From: Sequoia sempervirens
Lineage: Eukaryota > Streptophyta > Pinopsida > Cupressales > Cupressaceae
Length of the DNA stretch: 64,000 nucleotides
Direction of reading: 5' to 3'
Assembly: GCA_007258455.2 (NCBI GenBank)
Contig: VDFB02373365.1
Coordinates: 221,930,552-221,994,551 of the forward strand
Shown piece after piece: positions 1 through 12,384 of this stretch (positions within the stretch are counted from its first letter, which is position 1; every line of letters begins with the position of its first letter). The position numbers and the translations under genes are program-made. The notes under the pieces are model-generated. The model had not been told where the DNA came from, made no database searches, and saw only the letters and a list, made by a program, of their open reading frames with translations.

Positions 1-396
1 ATAAAAATAATTCCACTAATTTAGGCACCTAGTTTGTCATATAATCCTTATAAATTAGGGGATACTCTTACAAGTTGTTCTAAACTAATAATATATATGA
101 AAATATTCTCTTAGTTCGTCATAGCTCTCCAGAAAATAGCTAACCATTTAACTTATCACCTCATAAATATAATAAGTAAATAATTTTTCACTGTCAGTGG
201 CCCCCACATCCCTTATGGGTGCATAAACAAATTTAATGACCTGGAATAATTAAATGCATAGAATTTACAAGGTGGATGGCACCTTAATCCTAACACATTA
301 CAAATTTGGTGGAGGAAAGCTATGGGGATTGTGTCCTCTAGGTGTTAATTTATGTTTTTTAATCCCTATACAATGTATAAAAACAAGTGGTAGATT
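1..396. other. Unassigned AT-rich flank
   Basis: No coding region, RNA gene or complete mobile element is visible. The last bases (about 384-396) look like a polypurine tract of copia type next to the LTR-like remnant that follows. Confidence 0.5.
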
Positions 397-1240
397 GTTA
401 AGAAGCTATGCTTTACACATTATGTAATATTATTATAAAATTAGGCCCTCATGGAATGGGGCATTACATTGGAGAGGAATCTTGAAATTCCACTTTTAAG
501 ATTGATCCTGCCATTTGGAATGCCATCTATGACTTGGATGCTACATTATGTAAGAGTATATATATTGTGAGGGTTACATTGTAATATCACTATGAATATC
601 ATCTATCATGCATAAGGTGTGCAAAGAGAATCTATAATGAAAGAGTACATTATAAGAGCACTTATGATGGGGTTACAAAGATATTGAAGAAATACATCCT
701 TGACCAATTAAATTCACCCACATGTCAAAGAATCTCACAAGGTGAATTGTTTGCACCAAATTGGAGTGTTTGGTTTGACTGGGTGAACTCCTTATTTGTA
801 GGGGTCAAAGGAATCTATTTGGAGTGTTGTAATTGTATTTGTGGGGTGGGGCACATGTGTTTGGTTAGAGGATTTTGACCAAGGTTAGAGACTTATGGTT
901 GGCTAATTTCCCCTAAAGTTTCTTGTTTTCGTATAAATCGGGTGTTTGGACATGCTTGTTTGATAGGTTTCTAGAGTAGGTACATGTTAGGTTCGCATTA
1001 TTAAGGATACAAGACATCAAATCAAAACAAGTGAAATATTTCATTGTAATCATTCTCTTTGATAATATATCGAGTGTTGTATTGTCGTTGGGTGCCATCC
1101 CAAAAGGGTTCCCTAGGGTATATCTTGTGTTCATTTTTGTATGTCATCGATTAGCATTATGTTGCAAAAGTCCTTTCAATAGACTATATTGTGGTCACAA
1201 TCTAGTCTTAGATCCCAAAAAACTTAAAATTTATGTTACA
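397..1240 (+). repeat. Copia-type LTR-like remnant
   Basis: At 384-397 an ACAAGTGGTAGA purine-rich stretch is followed by TTGTTAAGAAG, like the PPT/3' LTR junction of Ty1/copia elements (CAAGTGGGAGA then TGTT). Around 1050-1135 the text CAAAAGGGTTCCCTAGGG followed by a TCTTGTGTTCATTTTTG stretch resembles the R/U5 part of plant copia LTRs. No pol coding is readable to the left, no second LTR is in the window, and the right border is a guess. Short ORFs here are not credible genes. Confidence 0.4.
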
Positions 1241-2018
1241 ATCTTTTGATCAATAACCCAATTTCAAAATTCAAAATCTGAACTCTTTATCACATTATAT
1301 TTATAATCAACTTTATGTCAAATCCAAAAAAAAACTAATATTCTCAACATTTTCAATCTTTTCTTTTTTAATATTACTAAACTGATTTCAATCAAATCTC
1401 AAATCATAATAATTTAAAATATAAATTCAATTGATTGATCATCCCTTCCATAAAGTGTATTTCATTTCCCTATGATATGTGAGATAATGACATGCACTTG
1501 GGTGATGGGTTGTATTATTCATAAATTGAGTACATCATACTCCATGTGTTACGTAATATAAATATAAAGTAGACACACCCCATGACGCCCTACCTTGTTT
1601 GTTTGTTACCACTATTAGTTTAAAAAATACATAGCCGTTTGCAATACATTAAGCATGGATTATGTAATTTTCCCATATGATATATGGCTGTATTAAATAG
1701 TGATTGATGTGGAGTGAAAGATACCACAAAAATATTGAAATTTGAAGAAAACCCAATGTGTTTTTTTTAAGGACTTATAGAATTATTTAGAATGTCTAAA
1801 GTGATAGAAGACCACCCAACTTGACCAACTCAATCAAAGTATGAGATTGTATAAATCCTTTATTTGTTCACAAGAAAAATACACAAGACATCTAAAGGTT
1901 GTATTAGTAGAGGATAAGGTTGCATCACTTGGATTTATCTTTATGATATGATCTAGCTTAGAACTAGGTCATATGATATGATTTAGTTTGTAAAAAAATA
2001 AAAATAAAATTATTTGGT
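1241..2018. other. AT-rich DNA, nothing recognised
   Basis: Low-complexity AT-rich sequence with no coding, structural RNA or terminal-repeat signature that I can support. Confidence 0.5.
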
Positions 2019-2235
2019 TTATTCTTTTCTTTTCTTTTCTTTTTTTGATCGGTAATGGGCACTTTTTAAGGTGTCTAACACTATTGTTGTTCAACTCTGC
2101 GAGCTCACCAGCGTAGTGAAAGCACAAAGCATGCAAGCGTAGCGGCCCAATGGGGATTTGAACCTTGGTGGCAGCATCACCAAGCAAGTGTTTCAACCGC
2201 TGCATTATAAGGTCACCCCTATTTGACTTATTCTT
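2019..2235 (-). mobile_element. tRNA-headed SINE-like unit
   Basis: On the minus strand a tRNA-like head starts near 2220. It has an A-box-like stretch (TAATGCAGCGGTTG) and, about 35 bases on, a B-box-like GGTTCAAATCC at about 2158. A roughly 110-base body follows and ends in an A-rich tail of AAAAGAAAAG units (about 2027-2047). The 8-base word TTATTCTT occurs at 2019-2026 and 2228-2235, as expected of a target-site duplication. These are the marks of a Pol III-transcribed, LINE-mobilised SINE. The head resembles that of the unit at about 4475, especially around the B box and the following CCCATTGG. A diverged tRNA pseudogene is the alternative. Confidence 0.6.
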
Positions 2236-2809
2236 AATCAAATTAAAATAAATAAATATCTTATCCCTCAAGTCCATTACTTCTATTATTTTGTTTATTT
2301 AAATCTCATTCATTACCAATTAGACTTTATCATTCTAATTAGATCTAGATAAATGTAAGAGGAGATATGGTGCAGAATTTTTTTATTTCCTCAAAATATA
2401 AATTTTGGATTTATAAAGTAGTTATTTAATTTGATAAAAATAATTTTATAATAAATATATTAAATGACTAAAAGATTAAAATGTAACTAAACATTTCTTT
2501 TACTAATTTAAATGAAAAAATATTAGTATAGATATTTTAAATTGTCAAAAAGAATTATTTTATTCATTTAAGAATTTGTATATATATAAATAGTTTTATT
2601 TTATTTACATTTATTTTATTTTTATTTAAAGAGTCATTTTACTTTTATATGTAACTTTTAATTTTACTTTTCAAATAATCACTATTCATTATTTTGGTAA
2701 ATCTTTTTTATATTTTTATTTTCAAAGTTTCAGTAAATATTACTTATATGTTACTTTTAAATTTATGCTTATTACTAGACATTAATTATTTGGCATGTAA
2801 ATGGTTATC
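2236..2809. other. AT-rich DNA, nothing recognised
   Basis: Very AT-rich, with runs of A/T words and no ORF of note. I see no repeat borders. Confidence 0.5.
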
Positions 2810-4230
2810 AAAATTAGGTTAATCAAGTGGGAGGTTGGGTGGGCTCCCCCTCCCTCCCTTCTTTTTCTCATCTCCGCACTGACATGCTAGGAGGGCCAGT
2901 TGGGAGTTGAGGTGGTGAAAAGGAAGGGGCTAAGGGGGACGCAGAAGAGTGTGACTAGGAGGTTGGTCACGTGATGGAGGCGACAATTCTCTTCCCAGAG
3001 CTCGAGGATGTCGTAGGCATCATTCCTGAAGGTCATTTAATGCAAATTAAATGCGGCACATGTGGAGAGAAGTCATTAGCAAGGATGGCGACGAGTTAGT
3101 ACATGGCAATAATTGAACTGTAAAGTTTAATTGGGCAATTCATCTCCTTAATTCCATTCATTTGTGTTGATTATATCGGTTAGTGGTGATTTTAGTGGCG
3201 GACTCTAGTAGCGAAATTCATTTGTTTTGGCGGTGGCATTCATGGCGAAGCATTCTCTCTTTGTCATCGAAGTCTCTATGGATGGTGTGGCGAAGTTTGG
3301 GGCGGACACGCTAATCTCTCTAAAAATTTTAGCTAGACAAGCCTCCTTTAGAGAAGTTAAAGACCAACGACTGAAGCAGATTCTCACAAACAAGGACCCG
3401 TTAGTCTTGGTGGCGACAAAAATGATCCTGGGAGCTGGTCATTTGGTTAACAAGGAGTTCGATAGGGACAATCTTCACATCTCTTCCCGATTTTTGGCAT
3501 CTCTTTTGGACAACAGTGAGTCCAAGGCCATGGGTAAACTGTTGTTGGTTAAGATGTTTCGCAAGGATCTGGTGGGAGGGGTAAATGAGGTGTTGAGTTT
3601 TGTTGTGGAGGGTAGAGGTGTTCCAAGGCCGAGTGACTTTGCAGCTATTTGAGGTTCGGACGAGGTTGTAAAGCTTTTCCCGTTCCTTCTTGACTTGAGC
3701 GGTCTGGCATTGAGCAGACATAGGATGGTGGCGGCGGTGGCCATCGAATTCCTGAAGAAATTCTTCGGCCTGATGGCCATGGGTGATGTCGAGTGGGTAA
3801 AATTCTTTGAAGATTTTGCTATTTTAAATAATTTTATGTGAATGCCTTTATGTAGATGTTGGTTCTGGTAGTTTTTTAGAGTTTATCTCTATGGTCCAAT
3901 GGCGTCTTTTAGTCTTGGGGTTTATAATTTTGGTCTCTTAATGGCCAGTTTGGGAATTTTGGGTGACTGGGACTTGTATGTTCAGGGTTGGGGCCGAACC
4001 TTTATGGCCTTTTGGGTTGGTATTTGGCTTTGATGGCGGGGTGGTGGTTTCTGGATGGAGGGGTCTCCTATTTTTGGCCATCTTCGGGGTGGTTTTCTGG
4101 TATTGGTGGTAGGGATGGGTTTGTTGGTAATTAATGGCGGAAGCTTTTCCTACATTTGCAGACGGTTGTACTCCTTTTTTATCTAATATATAAATCAAAC
4201 TTGCGTATCAAAAAAAATTAGGTTAATCAA
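2810..4230 (+). mobile_element. LINE-mobilised retroposon with 17-bp TSD
   Basis: The word AAAATTAGGTTAATCAA occurs at 2810-2826 and again at 4214-4230, a perfect 17-bp direct repeat. The 1.39 kb between is clearly richer in G+C than its surroundings. It begins with a GTGGGAGG/CTCCCCCTCCCTCCC stretch and ends with ATCTAATATATAAATCAA, then TATCAAAA, which is the style of plant L1-type LINE 3' ends. A long TSD plus an A-ending tail is the signature of target-primed reverse transcription. No endonuclease or RT domain is present, so this is an internally deleted LINE, a LINE/SINE chimera or a retroposed transcript that borrowed a LINE tail. It carries the ORF described next. Confidence 0.8.
3241..3841 (+). 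pseudogene. Unrecognised ORF carried by the retroposon
   Basis: From the ATG at 3241 an open frame runs to a TGA at 3650-3652, then continues in the same frame to a TGA at 3839-3841, about 200 codons in all. The internal TGA is one C-to-T step from CGA (Arg). The frame keeps a higher G+C than the flanks and lies in a single frame inside the TSD-bounded insertion, so it is probably a real former protein. The predicted product is mixed hydrophobic and basic (for example VKDQRLKQILTNKD near residue 40, and VAIEFLKKFFGL near residue 170). I see no zinc knuckle, nuclease, RT or membrane segment. It could be the N-terminal part of a LINE ORF1 or a captured host fragment. I do not recognise the family. 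Confidence 0.4.
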
Positions 4231-4474
4231 TTTTTATGCACACGGTCACAACATGAGACTCCTTGTCACTATAAAATATCTCTTGGTATAATGATAAAAT
4301 ATATTTTAAATACAATATAAGGAAAATAATATAATAGGTCCATTGATGATATTAAAGGTTTGTATTTTAGTGAGTAGGTTTTCAATACCTTAACTATACA
4401 TAAATTAAATTGCAAACTATTAACTTTATAAATTAATTTAATCTTTTTATAATAAAATAAAAGATCCCCTCACA

Positions 4475-4812
4475 TGCCAATAGTGGCGTAGTGTGATGGT
4501 TAAGTTATGGTGTTTTTCATGTCATCAAGGTTCAAACCCCATTGGGGTTTCTTTTTTTAACTAGGGGGTATCCCCGCCACCCAACGCAGTGCCCAACCCG
4601 ACCTTGCCTTGGGCTTACAAACTGCCAAGTTGGGGACAAGAAGGGGCAAGTTGAGGTGATAGTCCCCCTAGGTTGTACAAGCACGCTCGCAATACCCGTG
4701 CAACAATTAATTAGGACCTCAAATTCAAACCCAAGACCATGGGGAGAAAACCCACGACTTAAGCCTCCTCTGCTATCTAGGCAGGCTTGAGCCAAAGCCC
4801 CGCATCAATTTT
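4475..4812 (+). mobile_element. tRNA-headed SINE-like unit
   Basis: At 4483-4545 the sequence has an A-box-like AGTGGCGTAGTGTGATGG, then GGTTCAAACCCCATTGG, a good B box. About 250 bases of GC-richer body follow, ending near CCCCGCATCAATTTTTT. Spacing and order fit a tRNA-derived SINE. The B-box neighbourhood is shared with the minus-strand unit at 2019-2235. I could not find a convincing target duplication, so both borders are approximate. Confidence 0.55.
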
Positions 4813-4923
4813 TTATCCTATAGATACATCAATGATTAAATGGATCCACCCTTCAATGAGGTTTTGGAAGCTTAATTTTGATGGCTTGTCTTGAGGGAAT
4901 CCAAATCTCTTAGGAGGGGGTGT

Positions 4924-7900
4924 ATTATTGTAACGCCCCCACCAAGGAACCCCAGAGGACAACACTAACTATGACAAATTAGTGGAACAAATTTTTTTTA
5001 AAGCAAATAACAATATAATGCATAGCATAACATAATAATCTAAACCTAGGTCCTCTAAGGTTCCTTGATTGTGCTACTCACAAATTAAGATTACAAGAAA
5101 AAAAGATTAACATTCAAGGTTCATTTTAAAGCACCAAATTAAATGATCCTATATTACTTACTTCCATAACAGGTCAATTGATAATCAACATTAAAGATCA
5201 TTTCTAGCTAACTAACATATGCATGATGCATTACTTTATAGTACTCTTTACAAGAAGATTTTATCAATAATTGTTACATCATTATGATAATTACAACAAT
5301 GTTTCCCCTAATACATGTGGGAAGATTACATCAGATTACATTAAAAGATACAAATTGATATACAATCCAATATACAATACATGAACTTAGGTTGCCTTCT
5401 CAAACTGGAATAGGAACCGGAGTCCACAACACAAAGGACAATCACCACGCTCACGAGCATGCAATAGGAATACCCAATGGAGGAAAAAGCACCAACCTCC
5501 CGACCATGTGGAACCCAGAGGTCCACCCCCCATTCTAGGAGATAATGCAAGGTCCCACATCCAACAGATAGTTAGAAAAGCAATAGGCTAACTTAAGCAA
5601 GGGTTATACATGACTCCAACTCAACACTACTAGCAACACCAACATCACTTACAACACTTACTTCACTTCTAGAGGCACTCACACAATAGAATGAGGAAAT
5701 ACAACTAGGGAATGCTAGACTGCAATAGGGAGGAGGTTCATCACATAGCTTGATATGGATTATCTTGGTAGATCTTCCTAGGCCTCGATCCCCATCCTGG
5801 GTTATCCTAGCAGCCTCTCCCGATCCCTGGCCCCCATACAAACTCATGTGGAACCCTACACATCAAGCAAGGCATTGACCATCTTGAACGCTTATCATAA
5901 CCGCATGAATCTAACATACATAGGAGGCAACACCCTTAAGGTTTACATTTTACACAATACACATGACCCACGACAAAGCCAAACCACTTCCAAGGTAAAA
6001 CAATCCTGGGGACCATTCACACAAATATACCCCCTCCTAGGCCTCTGGAAACCAACATACTAAACACGCTTCCCAACGGCATAAACCTTGAAAAAACATT
6101 ACACAACTGACAACAATTACATGAACACTCAATCCAATAATCAAGACACTTTGTTAAATACAAACAATTAATTAAAGTATTGTCATCATAAAGACATTCC
6201 TTAAGTAAGGCATTATCCTCTACAACCAATTTATATTTAAGTATAACTATATCATTAATAAAATCATCATCTTTATTGAACTAATTACTATGAAATCCTA
6301 ACATCAAATTTTCAATTTTAATATAATATTAAAATAACAAGATCCTGATTAATTAATTTACGTAGTAATTTTACAATTCGACTATAAAATAATTGTAAAA
6401 AAAATCAATATTCACCTACAAGTTAATTAATAGAGAATAATATAAGTCATTTACGGTTTAATTTGAAACAGTTAAATTAAATAACCAATCCCTAATATCT
6501 TACCCTCATTCAATATTTACAATCCCCTAACTATCAATTACCTATATGTGAAATAAATCAATTTACTTAATTAATTATTCACTTCACCTATCTATAACAA
6601 TTCAAATATTCATGTTAACAATATTTGTCCAATTAATAATCTTTTATTAAATAATGCTTATATTTCTTCATTGATCATATGATCGATCACATATACAAAA
6701 AATTTCTTTTACTAAAACCATAAAATATATATTTATATATACAATTAACAGAATGCAAGTTATAATATAATATATTTATATATAATTGAAATGCCTATCA
6801 TAAGATAATTTATCAAAATGAAATCATAATATACAGTATCAAATGTAACGCATAGGCTAACCCTAGTATACGCTGCAAAGGCAGCAATCCCGCAGAAGGG
6901 GGAAGGGCACCCAGCCCACTGGGTTGGGCGCCTAGCTTGGCACACAGACCGGCAATGAATTGTTCAACAGATGACCTCAAAGAGATGTTAACTCATGGAA
7001 TGCAATCATTGCAAGATATGCATGAATTGGATTTGTTAAAAAGGCTTAAGAAACTTTCAAACAAATGCAATTGGGAGGTGTGCTATAAGGATATGGAATT
7101 TGTCTCAGATGTTTTACTCCTAGAATAAAGTTACATAATCATTATTCATTTTTTATAATTGGCTAATCTAATGATTACAAGTCATTTGATTAGAAAATAA
7201 TATTGTAGACAACCATCAAGGGTAAAGGTGATATAAATAGAACCCATGCACATCGTGGTTCAAGTTAGAAAACCAATGCAAGTCAAAGGGAAAAGTAATC
7301 ACCATTTTCAAACCAAGGAAGAGAAAGTAAAGAGCATAAGTGTAGGGATAAAATAGCTACCAACAATTCAGCTCGAGACCAGGCGTTCAAAAACTCAAAC
7401 CACAAGCAAAAGATAGGTGACCGTTCATAGTTCTGATTCTAAGCCTGTGTGCTAATGCATACAAATAATCCTCAACTCCTGACTACTCACACCAAATTGA
7501 CAAGAAACTCAAACTATTTCATGGAGTCCAAGCCTCCATTGGTGTCAATTGAATTCGATTGCCAACCCCCATTCCTTTATTATTTCCTCTCTCTCAGCTC
7601 TTCCCATATCCTTTCTCAGAGTGGTCTTGCATAACCCCTCTTCCCCCGAAATCAAGAGATTTTTAGAAAGAAGAACAATGTGGTTGTACAAGAATTCCCA
7701 ACCAACTCTCAGAAAAATTATCATTAGCTTTTGATTTATTAAATTAACCTTCCTGACATACAATAGTTAATTTTAAATTGATTAATTATATAACTCCAAC
7801 CATTATCACATTTTTATTTATTTATCATATTATTTTTTTATTATTTATTAATTATAGCAACTTATAATAAATTTATTTTATTATTAACTACAATTATTTA

Positions 7901-8718
7901 TTTATCAAAGTATACCCCAAATTATTTTAATAACCAAAGGCATATTATCAGACAATTTAAATAAACCAAATGCCAAAACAATTACCTGACCACTAACCAA
8001 GGTCAAAAAGCAAAACTTCAAGCAACACTGACTAACCACTAAAAAACTAACAAGGTATCAAACCAGATACTCATCCTCTTCGAGGATGATGGCTAGGTTA
8101 GGGGACCAAGTGTTATCTCTGATCAACTAATCCATTGGGTTCATGGCACACTCAGACCTACCAATTCACGTGGATTCGATGCCTATTACCTGTTCACTCA
8201 AACATACAAGTTAGAGCACATGTGCATAATAGTCAAAGTACTAGGAAAGGAACTCTAGCAGTCATATCTCATTCCAGTATGTCCCCCATACGTCCAATGG
8301 TACAATTTTTCCCTTTCCTGCTAACCTAACAACATACTATTGCATCAACTAACTATCCAAATAAATCTTTGCATAGCAATAATAACATGACAATATATGT
8401 CATACTCACTAAAGCACTAACATAATATCATGTCCCATTTGTAACCACAACACTTGAACACAAGTCAATACATCTTCATGACAATTAAGATAATCATAAT
8501 CAAAATCATAATGACATGTCAACACAATAATAATATATTAGAATCAAGTGAAAACCCTAGAGGTAACCAAAGCACTCCCATCACATCAATATGTCCATAG
8601 CATGCATTCTAGTAATGGTTATGTCTTTAAATATCCCTATTATTTTACCTTCATCACCAAGTTCCAAAGCCAAACTACATGCACATCCATAGTGATAATG
8701 GAGGGGCACTACAATTAT
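4924..8718. mobile_element. Probable 3.8 kb solo LTR, TSD ATTAT
   Basis: The segment 4929-8713 starts TGTAACGCCCC and ends GCACTACA, giving TGTA/TACA inverted termini, and is flanked by ATTAT at 4924-4928 and 8714-8718. There is no gag or pol coding inside. I found no internal copy of the first or last bases that would make it an LTR-internal-LTR element. It is best read as a solo LTR left by recombination, or less likely a large non-coding terminal-repeat derivative. Its length is large for a plant LTR. The family is not identified. Confidence 0.65.
6956..7129 (+). CDS. Small ORF inside the solo LTR
   Basis: An ATG at 6956 opens about 57 codons ending in TAA at 7126-7128. The product is acidic-amphipathic (MNCSTDDLKEML at the start, then repeated Leu/Lys). 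It follows a short GC-rich patch (6880-6950) that stands out from the AT-rich LTR. No family is recognised. It may be chance or a captured exon fragment. Confidence 0.15.
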
Positions 8719-9911
8719 TTACGAATCCAAAGGTTCCTTGATCAAAGGTAGCCCTTCAAACAAATAATGATGTAGAGGTAGAAGAAGCATTGACTAGGGC
8801 ACCCCCTAGATTAAGACACTAACATGAGAGTTAGGAGAGGATTACGCAACCCCCTAGGGAGTTAGATGTATATTGACCTTATCCTTGAAGGTTTGAATAA
8901 CATTTTGATTGATTATATAACATATAATAGGTGGTTGGCCTCTATTTTTTTGTTGCACTTTAAAAATATTGAGTGAAAGATTTCTTTTTTTATTATCTTT
9001 CATCTCTTTCATGCTTAAATAATATTACTACTTCATTTCCATTTGTTTCCACATACTAATTAATAAGTGTCTACTTTTGAGAACCTCTTGCATAGAGTCA
9101 ATAAGTTCCCTCTTTAAATTCAAATATATAATTCCATTCTCTAAGACAAGGCTACTGCCTAGACTAGGTCATTGGCATAGGAGTAAAAAGAGGTCCAACC
9201 CACCCTCTTGGTAGCCACTATACCTAATGGCCTAGTTATCTACTCAAAAAATATAAAAATTTGGTAGGAATCTTCCTCTTTTCATTCCAAACATCTTTCA
9301 TAACCAGAACATGTCTATTTTTGTTCCCTTTTCACCTCTTTTTATTGTTCTTTATCAACTAGTCACATGCTTGAAAGTTTTTGTTTCCAAAGTTTTCAAT
9401 CATATTGTTTTGACAATCCTAGATCAAAGTATGCTAAAGTGGGTCAGATTTGAGGTTTCTTTTATATACATTTAAATATTTTTTCTTTGTCTTAATTAAA
9501 CACACATATAAAATAAATAATTTTTTATTTTCTATGGTGAACATTTGTAAATGTATTTTTATCTAATTTTAGTTTGAGAATTAGAGATTTTGAAGATGAA
9601 GTTATGGAGCTAAGCTAGTGGAGATACTCTCCTTGGAAAGCTTGATATGTAGAAGTGTTCTTATAATTTCATGTCCAAGGTAAGCAAATACATGACATGT
9701 GCATGAATAATTTTATCTTGTATGTGTCAAAGTTGCATGATATATAACTATAAATAATCTAGTAGGAGAGTAGGCTCCTATGTCAGCTAATTTGACTGGG
9801 ATAACTAGTAGGAAGACTAATTTATCAATATACAAATGAGTTATATTTTTATAAATTATTGTTAACTAGGTCCTCCATAAGTGATAAAAAGTGTCATACA
9901 CATATGGTGTA
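8719..9911. other. Flank before the Tat element, no gene
   Basis: AT-rich DNA without a supported gene. No terminal repeats or SINE boxes are seen. Confidence 0.5.
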
Positions 9912-9916
9912 CTTCC

Positions 9917-10997
9917 TGTGTGTATGAAATATGTGATCAAATATAAATTAAATTCAACAACACAATCAATAAAACATTAAATCAAAGAAGCTTAAAAGAA
10001 GATTAAACAAATTATCAAACTCTTATTGCAGCTTTGCCGAAGTCGTCTTATTGTTCTCTATCTCCAGCATTTCATCTTTGCTCAAGTTGCTCGTAGATTT
10101 GGAATGCCAAACTCAACGAAGTAGGCTACTGAAGAATGAGATTAAAATGCATACTAATGCTAAATGCAAGATTATGCTAATATGAGGAATATTGCTGAAA
10201 TGCTAAAATGCCAGAATGCAAGCGTAATGTATTCGTCCTGTGTTGTGTAACCAATGCTTAGATTTGTACGTGCATTTATAGAGTTTTTCGAATATTTCAA
10301 TTGGCTGGTTTGGTCAACGGCTGTGATAATTCCTGATAGATCAAACGGTTAAAGATAGATGAGATTGAAGAGAAAATAGAAGAAAACGAATAAAGCCTGA
10401 TTTTTCCATTTTCATGGAAGAGATAAGATGAGATGATTTAAAAATCATCTTTTTAGAAGAAGAAATGGAAAGATTCTGCTAAGATAAATAATGAATTATC
10501 TAATTCAATTATTTATTTATGAGTGCATGCTGATTTTTCTTAAATAAAATAAATATTTAAGATTTTGAGGAAATCAGAAGATTTCATAATTACACAGAAT
10601 ATCTAATTATGATTTGAAGAAAGCAGAAGATCTTTAATTAAATAAAATATTTAATTAAATTTGAAAGAATTAATTAAATAAAAGTATTTAATTAATTTAG
10701 AAAAATAGAAAGAAAAGAGATATTTAAATTTAATTAAAAAGATTTAATTAAATTCAAAAGATGATAATTAACTTAAATAAATAAAATATTATTTATTTAA
10801 TTTAATCAAGTAGAATGTGGAATAATTAAATAAAATAGATTTATTTAATTATGGTGGGAGAATAAAATGAATGAATACTATAATTAAATTGATTAAATTT
10901 AATTACGTATAGAAGACTTTTAAAGGAATTAATTAAATAATAAATATTTAATTAAATGTCAGGAATAATTAAATATGACCAATTTTATGCATATACA
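9917..10997 (-). repeat. 3' LTR of the Tat element
   Basis: A 1081-bp direct repeat of 28487-29566 with TG/CA ends. By eye the two LTRs differ at roughly two dozen positions, mostly transitions, and nearly all of these fall in the first 550 bases. The AT-rich remainder (TTAATTAAAT words) is almost identical. Confidence 0.95.
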
Positions 10998-11011
10998 TTT
11001 TGCCCCTCTTT
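10998..11011 (-). promoter_or_regulatory. Polypurine tract of the Tat element
   Basis: On the minus strand AAAGAGGGGCAAAA directly abuts the 3' LTR, in the position and composition of the primer for plus-strand DNA synthesis. Confidence 0.85.
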
Positions 11012-11464
11012 GAAGTGATGTGTGAAACGCATTGCTTCAAAGAAAAAAAAATAAAAATTGTTGCCCCTGATATGTTTTGATGCTGATGCTGATGATGCCC
11101 CCTCGGGAGGTAAATCACGAATGAGAAGAGTCTGCTGAGGAATTAGTGATTTAGCTTCCGATAAGTGATGTAAAAGATGCCCCAGATTAAAGTGAAAATA
11201 AAAATGCCACCAAAAGTCCACCTTAATTGACCTATGTAAGGTAAAAAGGGTGAAAGAAAAGTCATTTTCACTCTTTTGCTACAGTGATTTGGATATTCTG
11301 ACAGTGACTCAGCAAGATGTCGATTCCCTATCACACTCACCGATTCGAGCGGGCGCGACAATTTTAGAGACCAGCAGCGTATGGACCACCGGTGAGTCGA
11401 TTAAACCTCTTGTGATTCAAATTTTCATGATTTTTAGCAATTTTTGCACCTTTTTTTATGTGGA

Positions 11465-11960
11465 TTTAGGTTTAGAAACGCCATTTTAGCGCATCCGCGA
11501 ACCTGCTTTAGCACATACGAAGTTTCTTTTAGCGTATCTAGGGTGTTCTTCAGCGCTTTTAGGTGTAGGGAAAAACACACAGTCTAGCGCATCTGAAGTA
11601 TAGAGTAGTGCTTCCAGGGTAGTAGTCTGTGTAGGGAACTTTAGCGCATCTAGGGCCTAGAATAGCACATCCGGGAATCAACTAGAACAAAAGCAGAGTA
11701 GCGCTTTTAGGGTACAAAGTAGCGCATATGCGGGGTAGTTTAGCGCATTTAGCGTTTTAGCGCTTCGATAGGATGAAATAGCGCATAGGCTGCTTAGATT
11801 ACTGCATTTAGGGTTTTAACACTTTTAGGAAATGAAGTGGCACTTTTAGGGTGGAAAAGCCTATCGAGTGAGTTTTAGTGCTTTTGAGACAAACTGTAGT
11901 GCTTTTGAGTTTTAGCGCATATGAGGTGCAGATTAGCGCATCTGAGAAAATTTTGGTAGA
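11465..11960 (+). repeat. GCGC-word array upstream of the PMD gene
   Basis: More than 15 degenerate units of the type TTTTAGCGCATCTNGG or TAGCGCTTTTAGGG, spaced about 20-45 bases apart, on the plus strand. The same words occur at 27975-28420 on the minus strand, in the element's 5' leader. This array therefore sits upstream of the PMD gene in the same relative orientation as the other array sits upstream of gag. Confidence 0.8.
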
Positions 11961-12054
11961 ATGCCAGGATGAAATAAATGATGGTCTATATTGCGTTCTT
12001 GGTCAATAGATAAAAAAATTGTTTTGCCATCATGCTGATAGTTGATGATCAACT

Positions 12055-12345
12055 GATAACTTTGCTTCCTCGATTAGAAGACAAAGAGTAAATGCCTAAT
12101 AGGACTTCTTGATAAATTTTGTTTCCTGTGATAGAAAACAAATAGTAAATGATTGATATGAATCTTAATAAATTTGCTTTCTGCGATAGAAAACAAATAG
12201 TAAATGATTGATGTGAAAATATATTTTCATTTATGTTCAAAATAAAAATAGAATGATGCTTTGATTGTGTGATATGGGGCATTGATATGGGTCACTTGAT
12301 ATGAGTCACTTGATATGGGTCACTTGATATGAGTCTGATTAGTTG
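12055..12345 (+). repeat. Two short tandem repeats before the PMD gene
   Basis: About 12058-12215 holds three diverged copies of a unit near 55-60 bases, built on TTTGCTTYCTGCGATAGAAA followed by an ACAAATAGTAAATG stretch. At 12284-12340 a 15-base unit (TCACTTGATATGGG or its ATGAG variant) repeats about four times. Neither codes for protein. Confidence 0.75.
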
Positions 12346-12384
12346 TCCTTGTGATGATAATAGGAGGTGTTTGACAACCTCTAG

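Noticed and set aside
2040..2230. Functional tRNA gene
   Set aside because: A and B boxes are present but no acceptor stem closes and a long body with an A-rich tail follows, so it is a SINE-like unit.
3205..3780. Minus-strand frames opposite the retroposon ORF
   Set aside because: Shadows of the plus-strand frame, which has the better start, the longer span and the element's orientation.
4542..4795. Open frames on both strands inside the second SINE-like unit
   Set aside because: They overlap the Pol III boxes and the body of the unit; both strands are open because of base composition and no domain is seen.
11465..11960. CRISPR array
   Set aside because: The recurring words are short, degenerate and irregularly spaced, with no constant repeat or spacer, and the DNA is a plant retroelement.
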